DNA from: Pseudomonas sp. GM78
GTDB taxonomy: Bacteria > Pseudomonadota > Gammaproteobacteria > Pseudomonadales > Pseudomonadaceae
NCBI RefSeq assembly: GCF_000282475.1
Contig: NZ_AKJF01000199.1
Coordinates: forward strand, 1-35,035
Direction: 5' to 3'
DNA length: 35,035 bases
The translations under genes and the position numbers were made by a program. This document shows positions 17,958 through 26,949 of the stretch, in pieces. The notes under the pieces were generated by a model that was given only the letters and a program-made list of their open reading frames with translations, had not been told where the DNA came from and ran no database searches. Each line of letters opens with the position of its first letter. Positions within the stretch are counted from its first letter, which is position 1.

Positions 17958-18917
17958 TCACTGCAACGTCTGCAGGTCGCAGTGCCGGTTCACTTGAGTC
18001 AGAACAGCCTCCCCCGCGAAATGCCTCGCCAGATTATCAAACGTCAGATCCAGCATTGCCTGGACTGTCGCATCAGTAGTACTGGCCATATGCGGTGTCA
18101 GCACCACATTGGGCAACTCCAGCAAAGCCCGGGAAACGTGCGGCTCATCGCAAAACACATCGAGCCCCGCCGCGAGAATCCTGCGTTCGCGCAAGGCCTC
18201 GACAAGGGCCTGTTCGTCGACGATGGAGCCGCGCGCGATATTGATCAATACACCGCTGGGGCCAAGCGCTGCCAGCACGGCCGCGTTGATCATGCCGTGA
18301 GTCTCGGCGCCACCGCTCGCGCACACCACCAGATAATCGACACTCGCTGCCAGTGCCTGCACATCGCTGCACCAGCGATAGGGCACGTCAGACTTTGGCG
18401 TGCGTCCCGTATAGGCAATGCTCATACCGAACGCCTGGGCCCGTAACGCCACTGCCCTGCCAATGCGGCCCAAACCGACGATGCCGATTCGCCCGCCGAA
18501 CACCCGCGCCGTCATCGGATAGCGGCCGGCTGGCCATTCACCTCGTCGTATAAACCGGTCGGCGTTCAGAACCTGGCGGGCGGCACACAGCAATAGCGCG
18601 ATGGCGAAATCTGCAATGTCGTCGGTGGACAGTCGAGGGGTATGGGTGACACAGACGTTGTGTTCACGCGCGGCTTCAAGATCGATTCCGTCGTAACCGA
18701 CACCCAGCACCGAGATGATTACGAGCGCTGGCAATCGGGCGATCAATGCACGGGGCACGCGGGATTCGGCCGTTGCAACAATGCCTCGCACGGTGGGAGC
18801 CAGCTCCGTGATCCGCGTTTCGTCGAGATGCGAATAGGCGTGGCAGTCGAAGTGCTCGCGCAGGCGGATGATGAAACTGTCGGGCAAGCGGGAAAGCAGT
18901 AACACAGTGGGCTTCAT
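17958..18917 (-). CDS. NAD(P)-dependent D-2-hydroxyacid dehydrogenase
   Basis: 319 residues from the ATG at 18917 (AGGACCACGCG upstream). A longer open frame upstream is antisense noise over the aldolase gene. The nucleotide-binding loop is GIVGLGRIGRAV (146-157). The catalytic triad is R229 (NIARGS), E258 (CDEPH) and H276 (LTPHMAS). GRTPK after the second beta strand suggests NADPH. This fits glyoxylate/hydroxypyruvate or hydroxyphenylpyruvate reductase relatives. It is the last gene of the TauD-aldolase-dehydrogenase operon and probably reduces, or forms, the 2-keto acid handled there. Confidence 0.9.
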   Translation of the reverse strand: MKPTVLLLSRLPDSFIIRLREHFDCHAYSHLDETRITELAPTVRGIVATAESRVPRALIARLPALVIISVLGVGYDGIDLEAAREHNVCVTHTPRLSTDDIADFAIALLLCAARQVLNADRFIRRGEWPAGRYPMTARVFGGRIGIVGLGRIGRAVALRAQAFGMSIAYTGRTPKSDVPYRWCSDVQALAASVDYLVVCASGGAETHGMINAAVLAALGPSGVLINIARGSIVDEQALVEALRERRILAAGLDVFCDEPHVSRALLELPNVVLTPHMASTTDATVQAMLDLTFDNLARHFAGEAVLTQVNRHCDLQTLQ

Positions 18918-18996
18918 CGCGTGGTCCTGTCTCGGCAAGGTTCGAAGTACCGGCGGCATGGACGTCTGCCGTGCCGCCGCGCCTGGTGGGGGAGGC

Positions 18997-19767
18997 TTAG
19001 TCGAGAACGCCTGGATCGCGCCGGATTTCCTCGCGAGCCATGGCTTCCCAAAGGAATGGAAAGCCATTGGCATCGGTGCGCGCTCCGGTGGCGAGCGCGA
19101 CGCTGGCGGGCAAGGGTGCGCCACCGCCGAGCGCTTCGACATGCCAGGCCAGGCGGCTGCGCCACTCCAGGGTGATGGCGCGCAAATGTGCCTGGCGAAT
19201 GCCGTTGGCCACCACCAGCACGCCGTGGTTGGCGAGCAACGCCCATTTTTGCGCACCGAGCGCGTCCACGACGGCGCGGCCTCGCTCGGTGTCTTCGACG
19301 GTGCCCTGATACTCGTCATAGAGCACCGGGTCCGTGTCGACAAGAGCGGACGTCTGGTCATAGATCGGTGGAACACGCCCGGCTGCCGACCACACCGATC
19401 CCCACTGCGGATGGTTGTGGATCACTACGCCGACATCATGCCGGGCAGTGTGCACATCAATGTGCAGGTTGATGGCCGGGGTGATGTTCCACTGCCCTTC
19501 GATCACCTTGCCTTGCTGGTCAAGGCGCACGATATCCGAGGCGGTCACTTCACCCCAGGTCAGTTCCCAGGGGTTGGCCAGGTAGGTGCCGTCGTCCTGG
19601 CGAACGGTGATGTGGCCGGCGATGTGGTCGTTATAGCCTTCGCGATACAACACCCGACACAGCAACGCCACGCTCTGCTGGGGTGACAACGGGGGCAGCA
19701 GCGCATGGCGACCTGGCTTGGGCGCGTAGCGGGCCAGCAAATCCTTGTTCAGCGTATCCATCAACAT
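18997..19767 (-). CDS. Class II aldolase/adducin-family protein
   Basis: 256 residues from the ATG at 19767 (AGAGGAAACAGTC upstream). The zinc-binding HNHP (residues 117-120) and a later ANHG (about residues 183-186) are the family's ligands. YREGYNDHIAGHITVR matches the N-terminal loop found in aldolase/adducin proteins. Members cleave or decarboxylate phosphorylated or free sugar acids, or act on hydroxy-keto acids, and the substrate cannot be read from sequence. Position between a TauD-like dioxygenase and a hydroxyacid dehydrogenase suggests a small hydroxy-keto acid as intermediate. The gap to the upstream stop is 31 bp. Confidence 0.88.
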   Translation of the reverse strand: MLMDTLNKDLLARYAPKPGRHALLPPLSPQQSVALLCRVLYREGYNDHIAGHITVRQDDGTYLANPWELTWGEVTASDIVRLDQQGKVIEGQWNITPAINLHIDVHTARHDVGVVIHNHPQWGSVWSAAGRVPPIYDQTSALVDTDPVLYDEYQGTVEDTERGRAVVDALGAQKWALLANHGVLVVANGIRQAHLRAITLEWRSRLAWHVEALGGGAPLPASVALATGARTDANGFPFLWEAMAREEIRRDPGVLD

Positions 19768-19798
19768 GACTGTTTCCTCTTGAGCGACTGGCAATGAA

Positions 19799-20638
19799 TT
19801 ACCCGTGGAAAGACCCGCGAGCGAATACCGAGGTGCGCTGCATGCGCCGTTGGTGCGGTTGATAGTCCAGGATGGCGTTGTGGAGCACGCTGCGGTTGTC
19901 CCAGAGCACCATGTCGCCGACGCGCCAGCGATGGCGGAAACCGAATTGCACGTGTTGGCAATGCGCATGCAGGTAGGCAAGGATGGCGTCGCCCTCGGGG
20001 ACCGCCAGGCCGTCGATGTGGGTGGTGTAGGTGGGGCTCAGGTACAGCGCCTTGCGACCTGTCTGCGGGTGTTGAATGACCAGCGGATGCAGGTGCCGCC
20101 GGTTGGCCTTGACGACCTCGACATAGCGCTCGTGCGTGACCACGTTCTGCCGCAGCGCGGTCGTCATGGGGCCGTTCATGTCGTGCCAGGCGCTGAGGCC
20201 TTCGAGGTAGTGCTTCATGCGCTCGGACAGCGCGTCGTAGGCCGTGGTCATGCTGATCCAGCAGGTGTCGCCGCCACAGGGCGGCAGGATCTGCGCGTGA
20301 GTCATGGTGACAATCGGCGGGCTGGGCAGGAAGCTCTCGTCGTGGTGCCACATATCCGCTCGATCGCCCAACTTGGAGTCGATCACGGTGATCTGCTCAA
20401 AGCCCTCACCCAGGTTAGGGTAGAAGGTGTGTACCTCCGGCTCACCGAAATACCGCGCAATCGCCAGATGTTGCTCGGGTTTAAGCCCCGGGACGTGCAG
20501 TACCAAGGCTTCATGTTTGATGAGTGCGGCCTCGAGCGCCGCCAGCGTTTCTGGCAAAACGACTGAAGCCGGATCCAGCTCAAGCACTTCGGCACCCAGG
20601 CTGGGGCCAAGGGGCCGGACGGTGAAAGATGAAGACAT
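19799..20638 (-). CDS. TauD/TfdA-family Fe(II)/2-oxoglutarate dioxygenase
   Basis: 279 residues from the ATG at 20638 (GGGAGATTGCCC upstream). The iron triad is H98-x-D100 (WHHDESF) and H253 in DNRSVLHNA. The 2-oxoglutarate-binding arginine lies in the DYQPHQRRMQR stretch (264-268). The family hydroxylates a C-H bond next to a leaving group, releasing sulfite, an alcohol or an aldehyde from taurine, alkyl sulfates, phenoxy acids or similar. It opens a three-gene operon with an aldolase and a hydroxyacid dehydrogenase. Its substrate is unknown; no sulfonate or sulfate-ester transporter is next to it. Confidence 0.92.
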   Translation of the reverse strand: MSSSFTVRPLGPSLGAEVLELDPASVVLPETLAALEAALIKHEALVLHVPGLKPEQHLAIARYFGEPEVHTFYPNLGEGFEQITVIDSKLGDRADMWHHDESFLPSPPIVTMTHAQILPPCGGDTCWISMTTAYDALSERMKHYLEGLSAWHDMNGPMTTALRQNVVTHERYVEVVKANRRHLHPLVIQHPQTGRKALYLSPTYTTHIDGLAVPEGDAILAYLHAHCQHVQFGFRHRWRVGDMVLWDNRSVLHNAILDYQPHQRRMQRTSVFARGSFHG

Positions 20639-20695
20639 GGGCAATCTCCCGGTAGGGTTTGAACAAGGCGCATCACTACGCGTTTGGACGATGTC

Positions 20696-20800
20696 TGATC
20701 GACGAAAACGATCATACTCAGGTCGCGAAAGCTCGAATATTCGCATTCCAGAAGCGCCTAAAAACTCAACCAACTAATTGATTTAATTGATAAATATTTA
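20696..20800. promoter_or_regulatory. Control region between tauD-like and tetR genes with several dyads
   Basis: The 200-bp divergent gap holds TGATCG/CGATCA (20696-20701 and 20709-20714), the 10-bp palindrome CGAATATTCG (20734-20743), a direct repeat TAATTGAT (20775-20782 and 20784-20791) and the 10-bp palindrome TAAATATTTA (20791-20800). One or more are candidate sites for the adjacent TetR protein. The AT-rich end is the likely promoter area. Confidence 0.45.
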
Positions 20801-20838
20801 ATTTTTAGGACCGCGAGAAATACACCACTCGGATTCCC

Positions 20839-21519
20839 ATGAACAAGAAAGGCGTTGAAACCAGGATGGCCCCACAGTCTTCGCCGGAGCAGCTTCCCGC
20901 GTTACGCAAACGTCCGACCCAGTCACGCTCTCGCGCCCTGGTCGATGCCGTGGAGCAGGCGTGCCTGCGGATTCTGGACGAGGCCGGCGAGCAGGCGCTG
21001 ACCGTCGCCCGCATCGCGGAAGTATCTGGAGTTGCCGTTGGCTCGATCTACCAATATTTCCCCAACAAGGACGCGATCGTCGCCCTGCTCTACGAGCGTG
21101 TTCTCGACGAGGAATCGGAGGAGCTGCTGAGGGTGCGCGAACGGCTGGTGGGCGTGCCCTTAAAATCAGCACTGCGCGAGATCCTGGCCAACATCATTCG
21201 TGTCGAAACACGCCTGTTCAAATTGAACAAGGCCTTTCACTTGCGTTACCACTGCGCCCTTCACCTGGGAATGTGGCGCGGCCCTTACCGCACGACAGGT
21301 GAATTCATCGAAGCGACCTGGCTGCCGCTCCTGCATCTGTACGAACATGAGATCACCACGCAGCACCCCGCCCTGTCGGCTTATTTGCTTGGGCAGGGAC
21401 TGCGCAGTGTCATCCGCTCGGTATTGGAGGATATGCCGGCACAGCTGGAAGATCCGGCCTTACTCGACAGCCTGGTTGCCATGGCTATCGGTTGCCTGCG
21501 TCCATCCGCACTCGGCTGA
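20839..21519 (+). CDS. TetR-family transcriptional regulator
   Basis: 226 residues. The DNA-binding domain is RALVDAVEQACLRILDEAG followed by LTVARIAEVSGVAVGSIYQY and FPNKDAIVALLYERV, classic TetR helices 1-4. The ligand domain is not assignable to a known subgroup. An ATG at 20866 is an alternative start. It is divergent from the TauD-aldolase-dehydrogenase operon and so probably represses it. Its stop lies 14 bp from the stop of the convergent Dabb gene, with no clear terminator between. Confidence 0.9.
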   Translation: MNKKGVETRMAPQSSPEQLPALRKRPTQSRSRALVDAVEQACLRILDEAGEQALTVARIAEVSGVAVGSIYQYFPNKDAIVALLYERVLDEESEELLRVRERLVGVPLKSALREILANIIRVETRLFKLNKAFHLRYHCALHLGMWRGPYRTTGEFIEATWLPLLHLYEHEITTQHPALSAYLLGQGLRSVIRSVLEDMPAQLEDPALLDSLVAMAIGCLRPSALG

Positions 21520-21533
21520 CGCAACCACGAACC

Positions 21534-21836
21534 CTACGAAGTCCGGTAATCAACCTGATGCCGCGCGATACGTGAGTTCCCCAACTCCCCTTTCACCCGC
21601 AGATGCTCGGGATGGGAGGCGTAGGCTTCCAGGGCTTCCCGGGAAGCGAATTCACTGTAGAGCACCACATCGCACGCATAGTCGATACGACTGAAATCCA
21701 CACCCACCTCGATTTTCAGAAGTCCGGGGATCAGCCCGGCAAGTCCTTCGAAACGCTCCTTGAGGAACAGGCAGGCCTGCTTGTGTTCCTCGGCCGTCTT
21801 GCCCTCCACCTTCCACATCACGATGTGCTTGATCAT
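21534..21836 (-). CDS. Dabb (stress-responsive alpha/beta barrel) family protein
   Basis: 100 residues. It starts MIKHIVMWKV and continues with ACDVVLYSEFASREALEAYASHPEHLRV, the pattern of Dabb ferredoxin-like proteins that dimerise into an alpha/beta barrel. GGGGAG is the ribosome site. It lies 36 bp after the ABC permease gene and is the last gene of the long leftward operon. Relatives include cyclases and small enzymes of aromatic or polyketide pathways as well as proteins of unknown role. Here it could act on an unstable aromatic or keto-sugar intermediate; this is a guess. Confidence 0.85.
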   Translation of the reverse strand: MIKHIVMWKVEGKTAEEHKQACLFLKERFEGLAGLIPGLLKIEVGVDFSRIDYACDVVLYSEFASREALEAYASHPEHLRVKGELGNSRIARHQVDYRTS

Positions 21837-21872
21837 CGCGAACTCCCCGCCGTGTCGGTCATGCCTGCCATA

Positions 21873-23063
21873 TCAAACCTTGCTCTTCTGATAAACATCC
21901 ACAAATACCGCCGCCAGCAACACGGCGCCCTTGATCATCTGCTGATAGTCGATACCGATGCCCATGATCGACATGCCGTTGTTGAGTACACCCATGATGA
22001 AGGCGCCGATCACCACGCCGACGACCTTGCCAACCCCGCCAGACGCCGAGGCGCCGCCGATGAACACCGCCGCGATCACATCCAGTTCGAAGCCGGAGCC
22101 CCCGCGTGGTGTAGCACTGTTGAGGCGGGCAACGAAAATCAGACCCGCCACTGCTGCAAGCACGCCCATGTTGACGAAGGCAAAGAAGGTCACCCGCGAC
22201 GTGTTGATCCCGGACAACTTGGCGGCTTTCAGATTGCCGCCCACGGCGTAGATCCAGCGACCGATCACGGTACGGTTCATGATGAAGGTGTACACGCCGA
22301 TCAACACACTCATGATCACCAGCACCGTGGGGATGCCGCGATACGTCGAGAGCAGGTAGCAGAAGTACACGATGAGCGCCGTGATCACGCCATTTTTCAG
22401 CGCGAACAGGGCCATGGGGGCGACGTTGCCGCCGCTCTTGTGCGTGCGTCTGCGACTACGGTATTCGACGACCCAGAACGCGGCGGCGACGGCGATGCCC
22501 ACCAGCAGGGAGGTAATGCGCAGGTGTTCATGGGCGAAGATGTCGGGGATGAAGCCCGAGCTGATCGCTGAAAAGGCCGGTGGGAACGGACCGATCGACT
22601 GCCCCTGGGAGATCGCGATGGTCGCGCCACGAAAGATCAGCATGCCCGCCAGGGTGACGATGAATGACGGCATGCCCCAGACCGCGACCCAATAGCCCTG
22701 CGCCGCGCCAATCAGCGCGCCGGTGGCCAGGCAGATGATCGTGACGGTGAAGAAGTCCATTCGATACTGGACCATCAGCACGGCAGCAATCGCTCCGATC
22801 ACGCCGACCACCGAACCGACCGACAGATCGATGTGACCGCAGACGATCACCATCAACATGCCCAGCGCCATGACCACGATGTAGCTGTTCTGCAACAACA
22901 GGTTGGTCAGGTTGAGCGGCTGCATCAGCGCCCCGCCGGTGGCCACCTGGAAGAACACCATGATGACGATCAACGAGGCCAGAAGACCGTATTCCCGAGC
23001 GCCACGCTTGATTGACGTGAGCGCCGTTGGTTTGGATGTGAGAGGTACGCTGACTTCGCTCAC
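21873..23063 (-). CDS. gguB: Multiple-monosaccharide ABC transporter permease
   Basis: 396 residues with about ten membrane segments. It starts at a GTG that overlaps the ATPase stop by 4 bp (GTGA) and has GAGGTGATCCA just upstream, so it is coupled to the ATPase gene. Features such as HIDLSVGSVVG, WVAVWGMPSFIVTLAGM and the C-terminal GGSGFELDVIAAVFIGGASASGG are those of the XylH/GguB branch of ribose-type permeases. It forms the membrane channel for sugars delivered by the ChvE-like protein encoded two genes upstream. Confidence 0.92.
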   Translation of the reverse strand: MSEVSVPLTSKPTALTSIKRGAREYGLLASLIVIMVFFQVATGGALMQPLNLTNLLLQNSYIVVMALGMLMVIVCGHIDLSVGSVVGVIGAIAAVLMVQYRMDFFTVTIICLATGALIGAAQGYWVAVWGMPSFIVTLAGMLIFRGATIAISQGQSIGPFPPAFSAISSGFIPDIFAHEHLRITSLLVGIAVAAAFWVVEYRSRRRTHKSGGNVAPMALFALKNGVITALIVYFCYLLSTYRGIPTVLVIMSVLIGVYTFIMNRTVIGRWIYAVGGNLKAAKLSGINTSRVTFFAFVNMGVLAAVAGLIFVARLNSATPRGGSGFELDVIAAVFIGGASASGGVGKVVGVVIGAFIMGVLNNGMSIMGIGIDYQQMIKGAVLLAAVFVDVYQKSKV

Positions 23064-24595
23064 TGGATCACCTCATTTTTCATGATTGCGTGCATGATTT
23101 TTTCCTGCGATGCCTGTGCGATCGGAAACTCGCCGACAAAGCGCCCTTCGTTCATCACATAAATCCGGTCACAGGTCCCCAGCAGCTCGGGCATCTCCGA
23201 GGAGATCATCACGACCCCCCTGCCCTCGCTGACGACTTGATTGACCACGCCGTAAATCTCGTACTTGGCCCCCACATCGATGCCGCGGGTGGGCTCGTCG
23301 AGAATCAACACCTTGGGATCGGAAAACAGCCACTTGCCCAGCACGACCTTCTGCTGGTTACCACCCGAGAGCTTGTCCACCGACTGCAATACATCCGGGG
23401 TGCGAATGCGCAGGCGCGCCTGGTAGTCGACGGCCACTTTGGTCTCGGCCAGTTCGTTCATCACCCAGCGTTTGGACACGGCGGCCAGGTTGGCCATGCT
23501 GGTGTTGCGCGTGATGCTCTCGCCCAACACCAGGCCCGCACCCTTGCGGTCTTCGGTGGCGTACGCCAGCCCTTGATCGATGGCCTTGCGCACCGTGCCG
23601 AGGTCGACTTCCCGTCCCTCCAGGCGAGCCTTGCCGCGAATGTTGGTGCCGTAGGTGCGGCCAAACACACTCATGGCGAATTCGGTACGGCCTGAGCCCA
23701 TCAACCCCGCGATGCCGACCACCTCGCCACGCCGCACATGGAAATTGATATTGCGAATGCGGTCACGACCAGGACGCTCGGGGTCGCCCACCGACCAGCC
23801 CTCGACCTCGAACAGCGTGTCGCCGATCTCGCTGACGCGGGACGGGTAGCGATCCGACAACTCGCGACCGACCATGGAGCGGATGACCCGAGCTTCATCG
23901 ATGGGCTCGGCGCGGCAGTCGATGACGTCGACGGTACTGCCGTCGCGAATCACCGTGATCTCGTCGGCCACGCGGCCAATCTCGTTGAGCTTGTGCGAAA
24001 TGATGATCGAGGTAATGCCACGCCCCTTGAGTTCAAGCATCAGCTTGAGCAAGGTGTCGCTGTCTTTTTCGTTGAGGCTGGCGGTGGGCTCGTCAAGGAT
24101 CAGCAGTCGCACGTCCTTGGCCAGCGCCTTGGCGATTTCCACCATTTGCTGCTGGCCGATGCCGAGTTTGCCCACCAGGGTCTGGGGGCTTGCATCAAGG
24201 CCGACACGAGCGAGCAAATCACGGGCTCGCCGGTGCGCCTGGTTCCAGTCGATTACGCCATGCCGGGCGATCTCATTGCCGAGAAACAGGTTCTCGGTGA
24301 TCGACAGCATTGGCACCAGTGCCAGCTCCTGGTGAATGATGCAAATGCCCAGTGCCTCACTGTCGCGCAACCCCTGGAAGGTTCTTGGCGAACCATCGAA
24401 GACAATTTCACCGGCGTAGCTGCCATGGGGATAGACGCCGCTGAGGATCTTCATCAGGGTCGATTTACCGGCACCGTTTTCACCGCAGATCGCATGGATT
24501 TCACCATCGCCGACCTTGAGGTTGACCCGGCTGAGCGCCTTCACAGGGCCGAAGCTCTTCTGGATATCACGCATATCGAGAATGGTTTTTGTCAT
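23060..24595 (-). CDS. gguA: Multiple-monosaccharide ABC transporter ATP-binding protein
   Basis: 511 residues from the ATG at 24595 (AGGAGAGAGAAA upstream). It has two fused ATPase halves. The first has a perfect Walker A, GENGAGKST (38-46), and a signature LGIGQQQMVE. The second has a degenerate Walker A (GLMGSGRTEF) and signature LSGGNQQKV, the normal asymmetry for sugar ABC ATPases such as XylG and GguA. The DEPT Walker B occurs in both halves. The gene lies 39 bp after the binding-protein gene and overlaps the permease gene by 4 bp. Confidence 0.94.
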   Translation of the reverse strand: MTKTILDMRDIQKSFGPVKALSRVNLKVGDGEIHAICGENGAGKSTLMKILSGVYPHGSYAGEIVFDGSPRTFQGLRDSEALGICIIHQELALVPMLSITENLFLGNEIARHGVIDWNQAHRRARDLLARVGLDASPQTLVGKLGIGQQQMVEIAKALAKDVRLLILDEPTASLNEKDSDTLLKLMLELKGRGITSIIISHKLNEIGRVADEITVIRDGSTVDVIDCRAEPIDEARVIRSMVGRELSDRYPSRVSEIGDTLFEVEGWSVGDPERPGRDRIRNINFHVRRGEVVGIAGLMGSGRTEFAMSVFGRTYGTNIRGKARLEGREVDLGTVRKAIDQGLAYATEDRKGAGLVLGESITRNTSMANLAAVSKRWVMNELAETKVAVDYQARLRIRTPDVLQSVDKLSGGNQQKVVLGKWLFSDPKVLILDEPTRGIDVGAKYEIYGVVNQVVSEGRGVVMISSEMPELLGTCDRIYVMNEGRFVGEFPIAQASQEKIMHAIMKNEVIQ

Positions 24596-24634
24596 TTTCT
24601 CTCTCCTGCCAGCACGCACCCATCACGGTTCGCC

Positions 24635-25705
24635 TTAGCGCAACTGCTCCGAGGTGTAGAACTTGGTGTCGTCCACCAGGACTTTCTGCCAGTTGTTGCC
24701 ATCGACCAGTTGTGGCGTGAGCAGTTGGGTCGGCACGATCATCACGCCGTTGTCGTAGGACGTGGAGTCATTGACCACCACCGTCTTGCCGCTCAAGCTG
24801 GCGTCCATCATCTGCGCAGCGGCCTCGGCGAGGGCGCGGGTGTCCTTGAAGATGGTCGAGGATTGATCGCCGCGAATGATCGACTTGATGCTGGCCACCT
24901 CGGCGTCCTGCCCGGTGACGATCGGCATGGCTGCCTTGCCCGTGCCGTAACCCACGCCGCGCAATGAAGACACCACGCCGGTTGCGATCTGGTCGTTCAT
25001 CGCCAGCACGGCGTCCAGGTGGGCGGTGCCGTAAAAGGCGCTGAGCAGGTTATCCATGCGCGCCTGGGCCTGGGCGCCATCCCAGTTGGGTGTCGCGACC
25101 TTTTCCATGGCCTGCTGGCCGCTACGAATCACCAGTTTGCCGCTGTCGATGTAGGGCTTGAGCTGCGACATCACGCCCGCGTACACCACATGGGCATTGT
25201 TGTCGTCGGTGGAGCCGGCGAAGATTTCCAGGTTGAACGGACCCTTGCCCTGCTGCAGTTGCAACTTGTCGACGATGGACTGGCCTTGCAGCACACCGGT
25301 GCGGTAGTTGTCGAAGGTGACGTAGTAGTCGAAGTCCTTGGTGCTGCGGATCAGCCGGTCATAGGAAATGACCTTGATGCCTTTTTCCTTGGCCTGCTTG
25401 AGCACATCGGCCATGGTCGTGCCATCGATCGGCGCGACGATCAGCCCCGTGATGCCCTTGACCATCATGTTTTCGATTTGCGACAGCTGGGTCGGTGCTT
25501 CGTATTGGGCGTACTGCAGGTCGGTGTCGTAGCCGAGCTTCTTCAACGAGTCGACGATACTGCTGCCGTCCGACACCCAGCGTGCTTCGGTTTTCGAGGG
25601 CATGGCCACGCCAATGGTGCCCTTGGTGCTGGTCGCGCTTTTATCGCAGGCACTGACGGCCAGTCCCAACAGTATTGCGCCGGCAATCTTGATGATCGTG
25701 TGCAT
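24635..25705 (-). CDS. chvE: ChvE-like sugar-binding lipoprotein of the GguAB importer
   Basis: 356 residues. The leader ends in LAVSAC, a lipobox, so the mature protein is probably lipid-anchored; Agrobacterium ChvE itself has an ordinary signal peptide. The body matches ChvE through VGIAMPSKTEARWVSDG, LSQIENMMVKG, SYDRLIRST, MDNLLSAFYGTA, GQDAEVASIKSI and STIFKDTRALA. ChvE binds several aldoses, among them arabinose, galactose, xylose and glucose. In this cluster the natural ligand could be a sugar, a sugar acid, a cyclitol or a glycoside. RBS AGAGGTCACC. Confidence 0.93.
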   Translation of the reverse strand: MHTIIKIAGAILLGLAVSACDKSATSTKGTIGVAMPSKTEARWVSDGSSIVDSLKKLGYDTDLQYAQYEAPTQLSQIENMMVKGITGLIVAPIDGTTMADVLKQAKEKGIKVISYDRLIRSTKDFDYYVTFDNYRTGVLQGQSIVDKLQLQQGKGPFNLEIFAGSTDDNNAHVVYAGVMSQLKPYIDSGKLVIRSGQQAMEKVATPNWDGAQAQARMDNLLSAFYGTAHLDAVLAMNDQIATGVVSSLRGVGYGTGKAAMPIVTGQDAEVASIKSIIRGDQSSTIFKDTRALAEAAAQMMDASLSGKTVVVNDSTSYDNGVMIVPTQLLTPQLVDGNNWQKVLVDDTKFYTSEQLR

Positions 25706-25811
25706 GGTGACCTCTTTTTCTTGTTGTGGGCATTTCTCGGGATGCAGGTCCCCTTCCGACCCTGAAAACAGAGTCGGCCGGGGTATTCATTTACGGGATG
25801 CGTGAAGCCGA

Positions 25812-26903
25812 TTACCTGGCCAGGAGGACTTCCTGGCCGTTCAACTCAGCGGACTCGAACAGCGCTTCGAGAATCACGTTGATGTTGTGCGCCTGGGTGG
25901 CGGGCACGGTCGAAGGGCTGCCGGTACGCAACGACTGGACGAAAGCTGCGGCTTCGCGATCGAAATACACCGGGTTGCCGATCTCGGCGATCTCCGGGGA
26001 ATAGACCGTTTTGCGCACCGCCCAGATCTCTGGAAAGCTGTTCTCGTTCCAGTGGGTCCAGCCTTGCTGATGGCCGTTCTTGCCATCGTGATAAAGCTTG
26101 TACGACGCCGGCATCGGCGTGGAGTGCATCACCCCGTGGGTGCCGTAGGCCGTGATGTCCCAGCTCTCGGTCCAGGGCATCGGATCCCAGGACATGAAGT
26201 CGATGGTGATCAACTTGTCATCGTAGTTGAGGACCGCGCCCACGGCGTCTTCGCGCGCCGAATCGCTCATCTGCCCGGCGAATTTGGTGATCCGCGCATT
26301 GACCGATTTGGGCATGCCGAAGTGCAGCAACAAACGGTCGATGGTGTGGCAGCCAATCACGTAGAAGGCACCACCGCGGTCGCCCGGTTGTTTCATGTGG
26401 TTGGTGTCGGCCTCATCGTGGGAACAGCCGGCATGGGCGCGAACCTGCAGGACCTTGCCGATCTCACCGCTCTGCAGCACTTGCTGCATCTTTTCCACCG
26501 ACGGCGCGTAACGCCAGCAATAGCCCACCTGGAACAACCCGCCGGTGCGCTCGACCGCTTCGACGATACGGGTGGTATCGATCGTGCCGCGACCCGCCGG
26601 CTTCTCGCAGAGCACGGCTTTGCCGGCTTCCAGGGCTTCGATGGCCCAGTCGGCCATCAGGTAGCTTTTTGGGTGCACCAGTACGACGTGCACGTTCGGG
26701 TCGGCGAGGATTTCTTCCTTGCTGCGCGCCTGCAAACCCAGTGCATCGCAGAAGGGCTCAAGCAACGGACTGTCGTCGTAGGCACCCAGGAACTGCGCGC
26801 CCGGTATGCGCTTGAACGCTTTGACGCGGCCCGACGTGTGTGGGTGGGTGATCCCCAGGCAGGCCACACCGATGGTGGCGCCACTCTCAAGCTGATAGGA
26901 CAT
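25812..26903 (-). CDS. Gfo/Idh/MocA-family oxidoreductase
   Basis: 363 residues. The N-terminal half is a Rossmann domain (IGVACLGITHPHTSGRVKAF), with the family's CEKPAG near residues 98-103 containing the catalytic lysine. GCHTIDRLL (about 202-210) holds the active-site histidine and aspartate. The C-terminal half is the usual beta-sheet domain. Members oxidise a sugar or cyclitol hydroxyl with NAD(P), often at C3 of a glycoside or C2 of inositol. The modified GxGxxG (ACLGITHPH) is a variant also seen in other family members. It lies 46 bp after an IolG-like gene, so two dehydrogenases of the same family work in one operon. GGGAGAACAAC is the ribosome site. Confidence 0.9.
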   Translation of the reverse strand: MSYQLESGATIGVACLGITHPHTSGRVKAFKRIPGAQFLGAYDDSPLLEPFCDALGLQARSKEEILADPNVHVVLVHPKSYLMADWAIEALEAGKAVLCEKPAGRGTIDTTRIVEAVERTGGLFQVGYCWRYAPSVEKMQQVLQSGEIGKVLQVRAHAGCSHDEADTNHMKQPGDRGGAFYVIGCHTIDRLLLHFGMPKSVNARITKFAGQMSDSAREDAVGAVLNYDDKLITIDFMSWDPMPWTESWDITAYGTHGVMHSTPMPASYKLYHDGKNGHQQGWTHWNENSFPEIWAVRKTVYSPEIAEIGNPVYFDREAAAFVQSLRTGSPSTVPATQAHNINVILEALFESAELNGQEVLLAR

Positions 26904-26949
26904 GTTGTTCTCCCGATGTTCTTGTCCGAAGTAGCGAGTAACGTTCGGC

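Noticed and set aside
18918-19376. N-terminal extension of the hydroxyacid dehydrogenase frame
   Set aside because: The added residues overlap the aldolase gene in another frame and look like noise. The ATG at 18917 has a ribosome site and begins the dehydrogenase domain.
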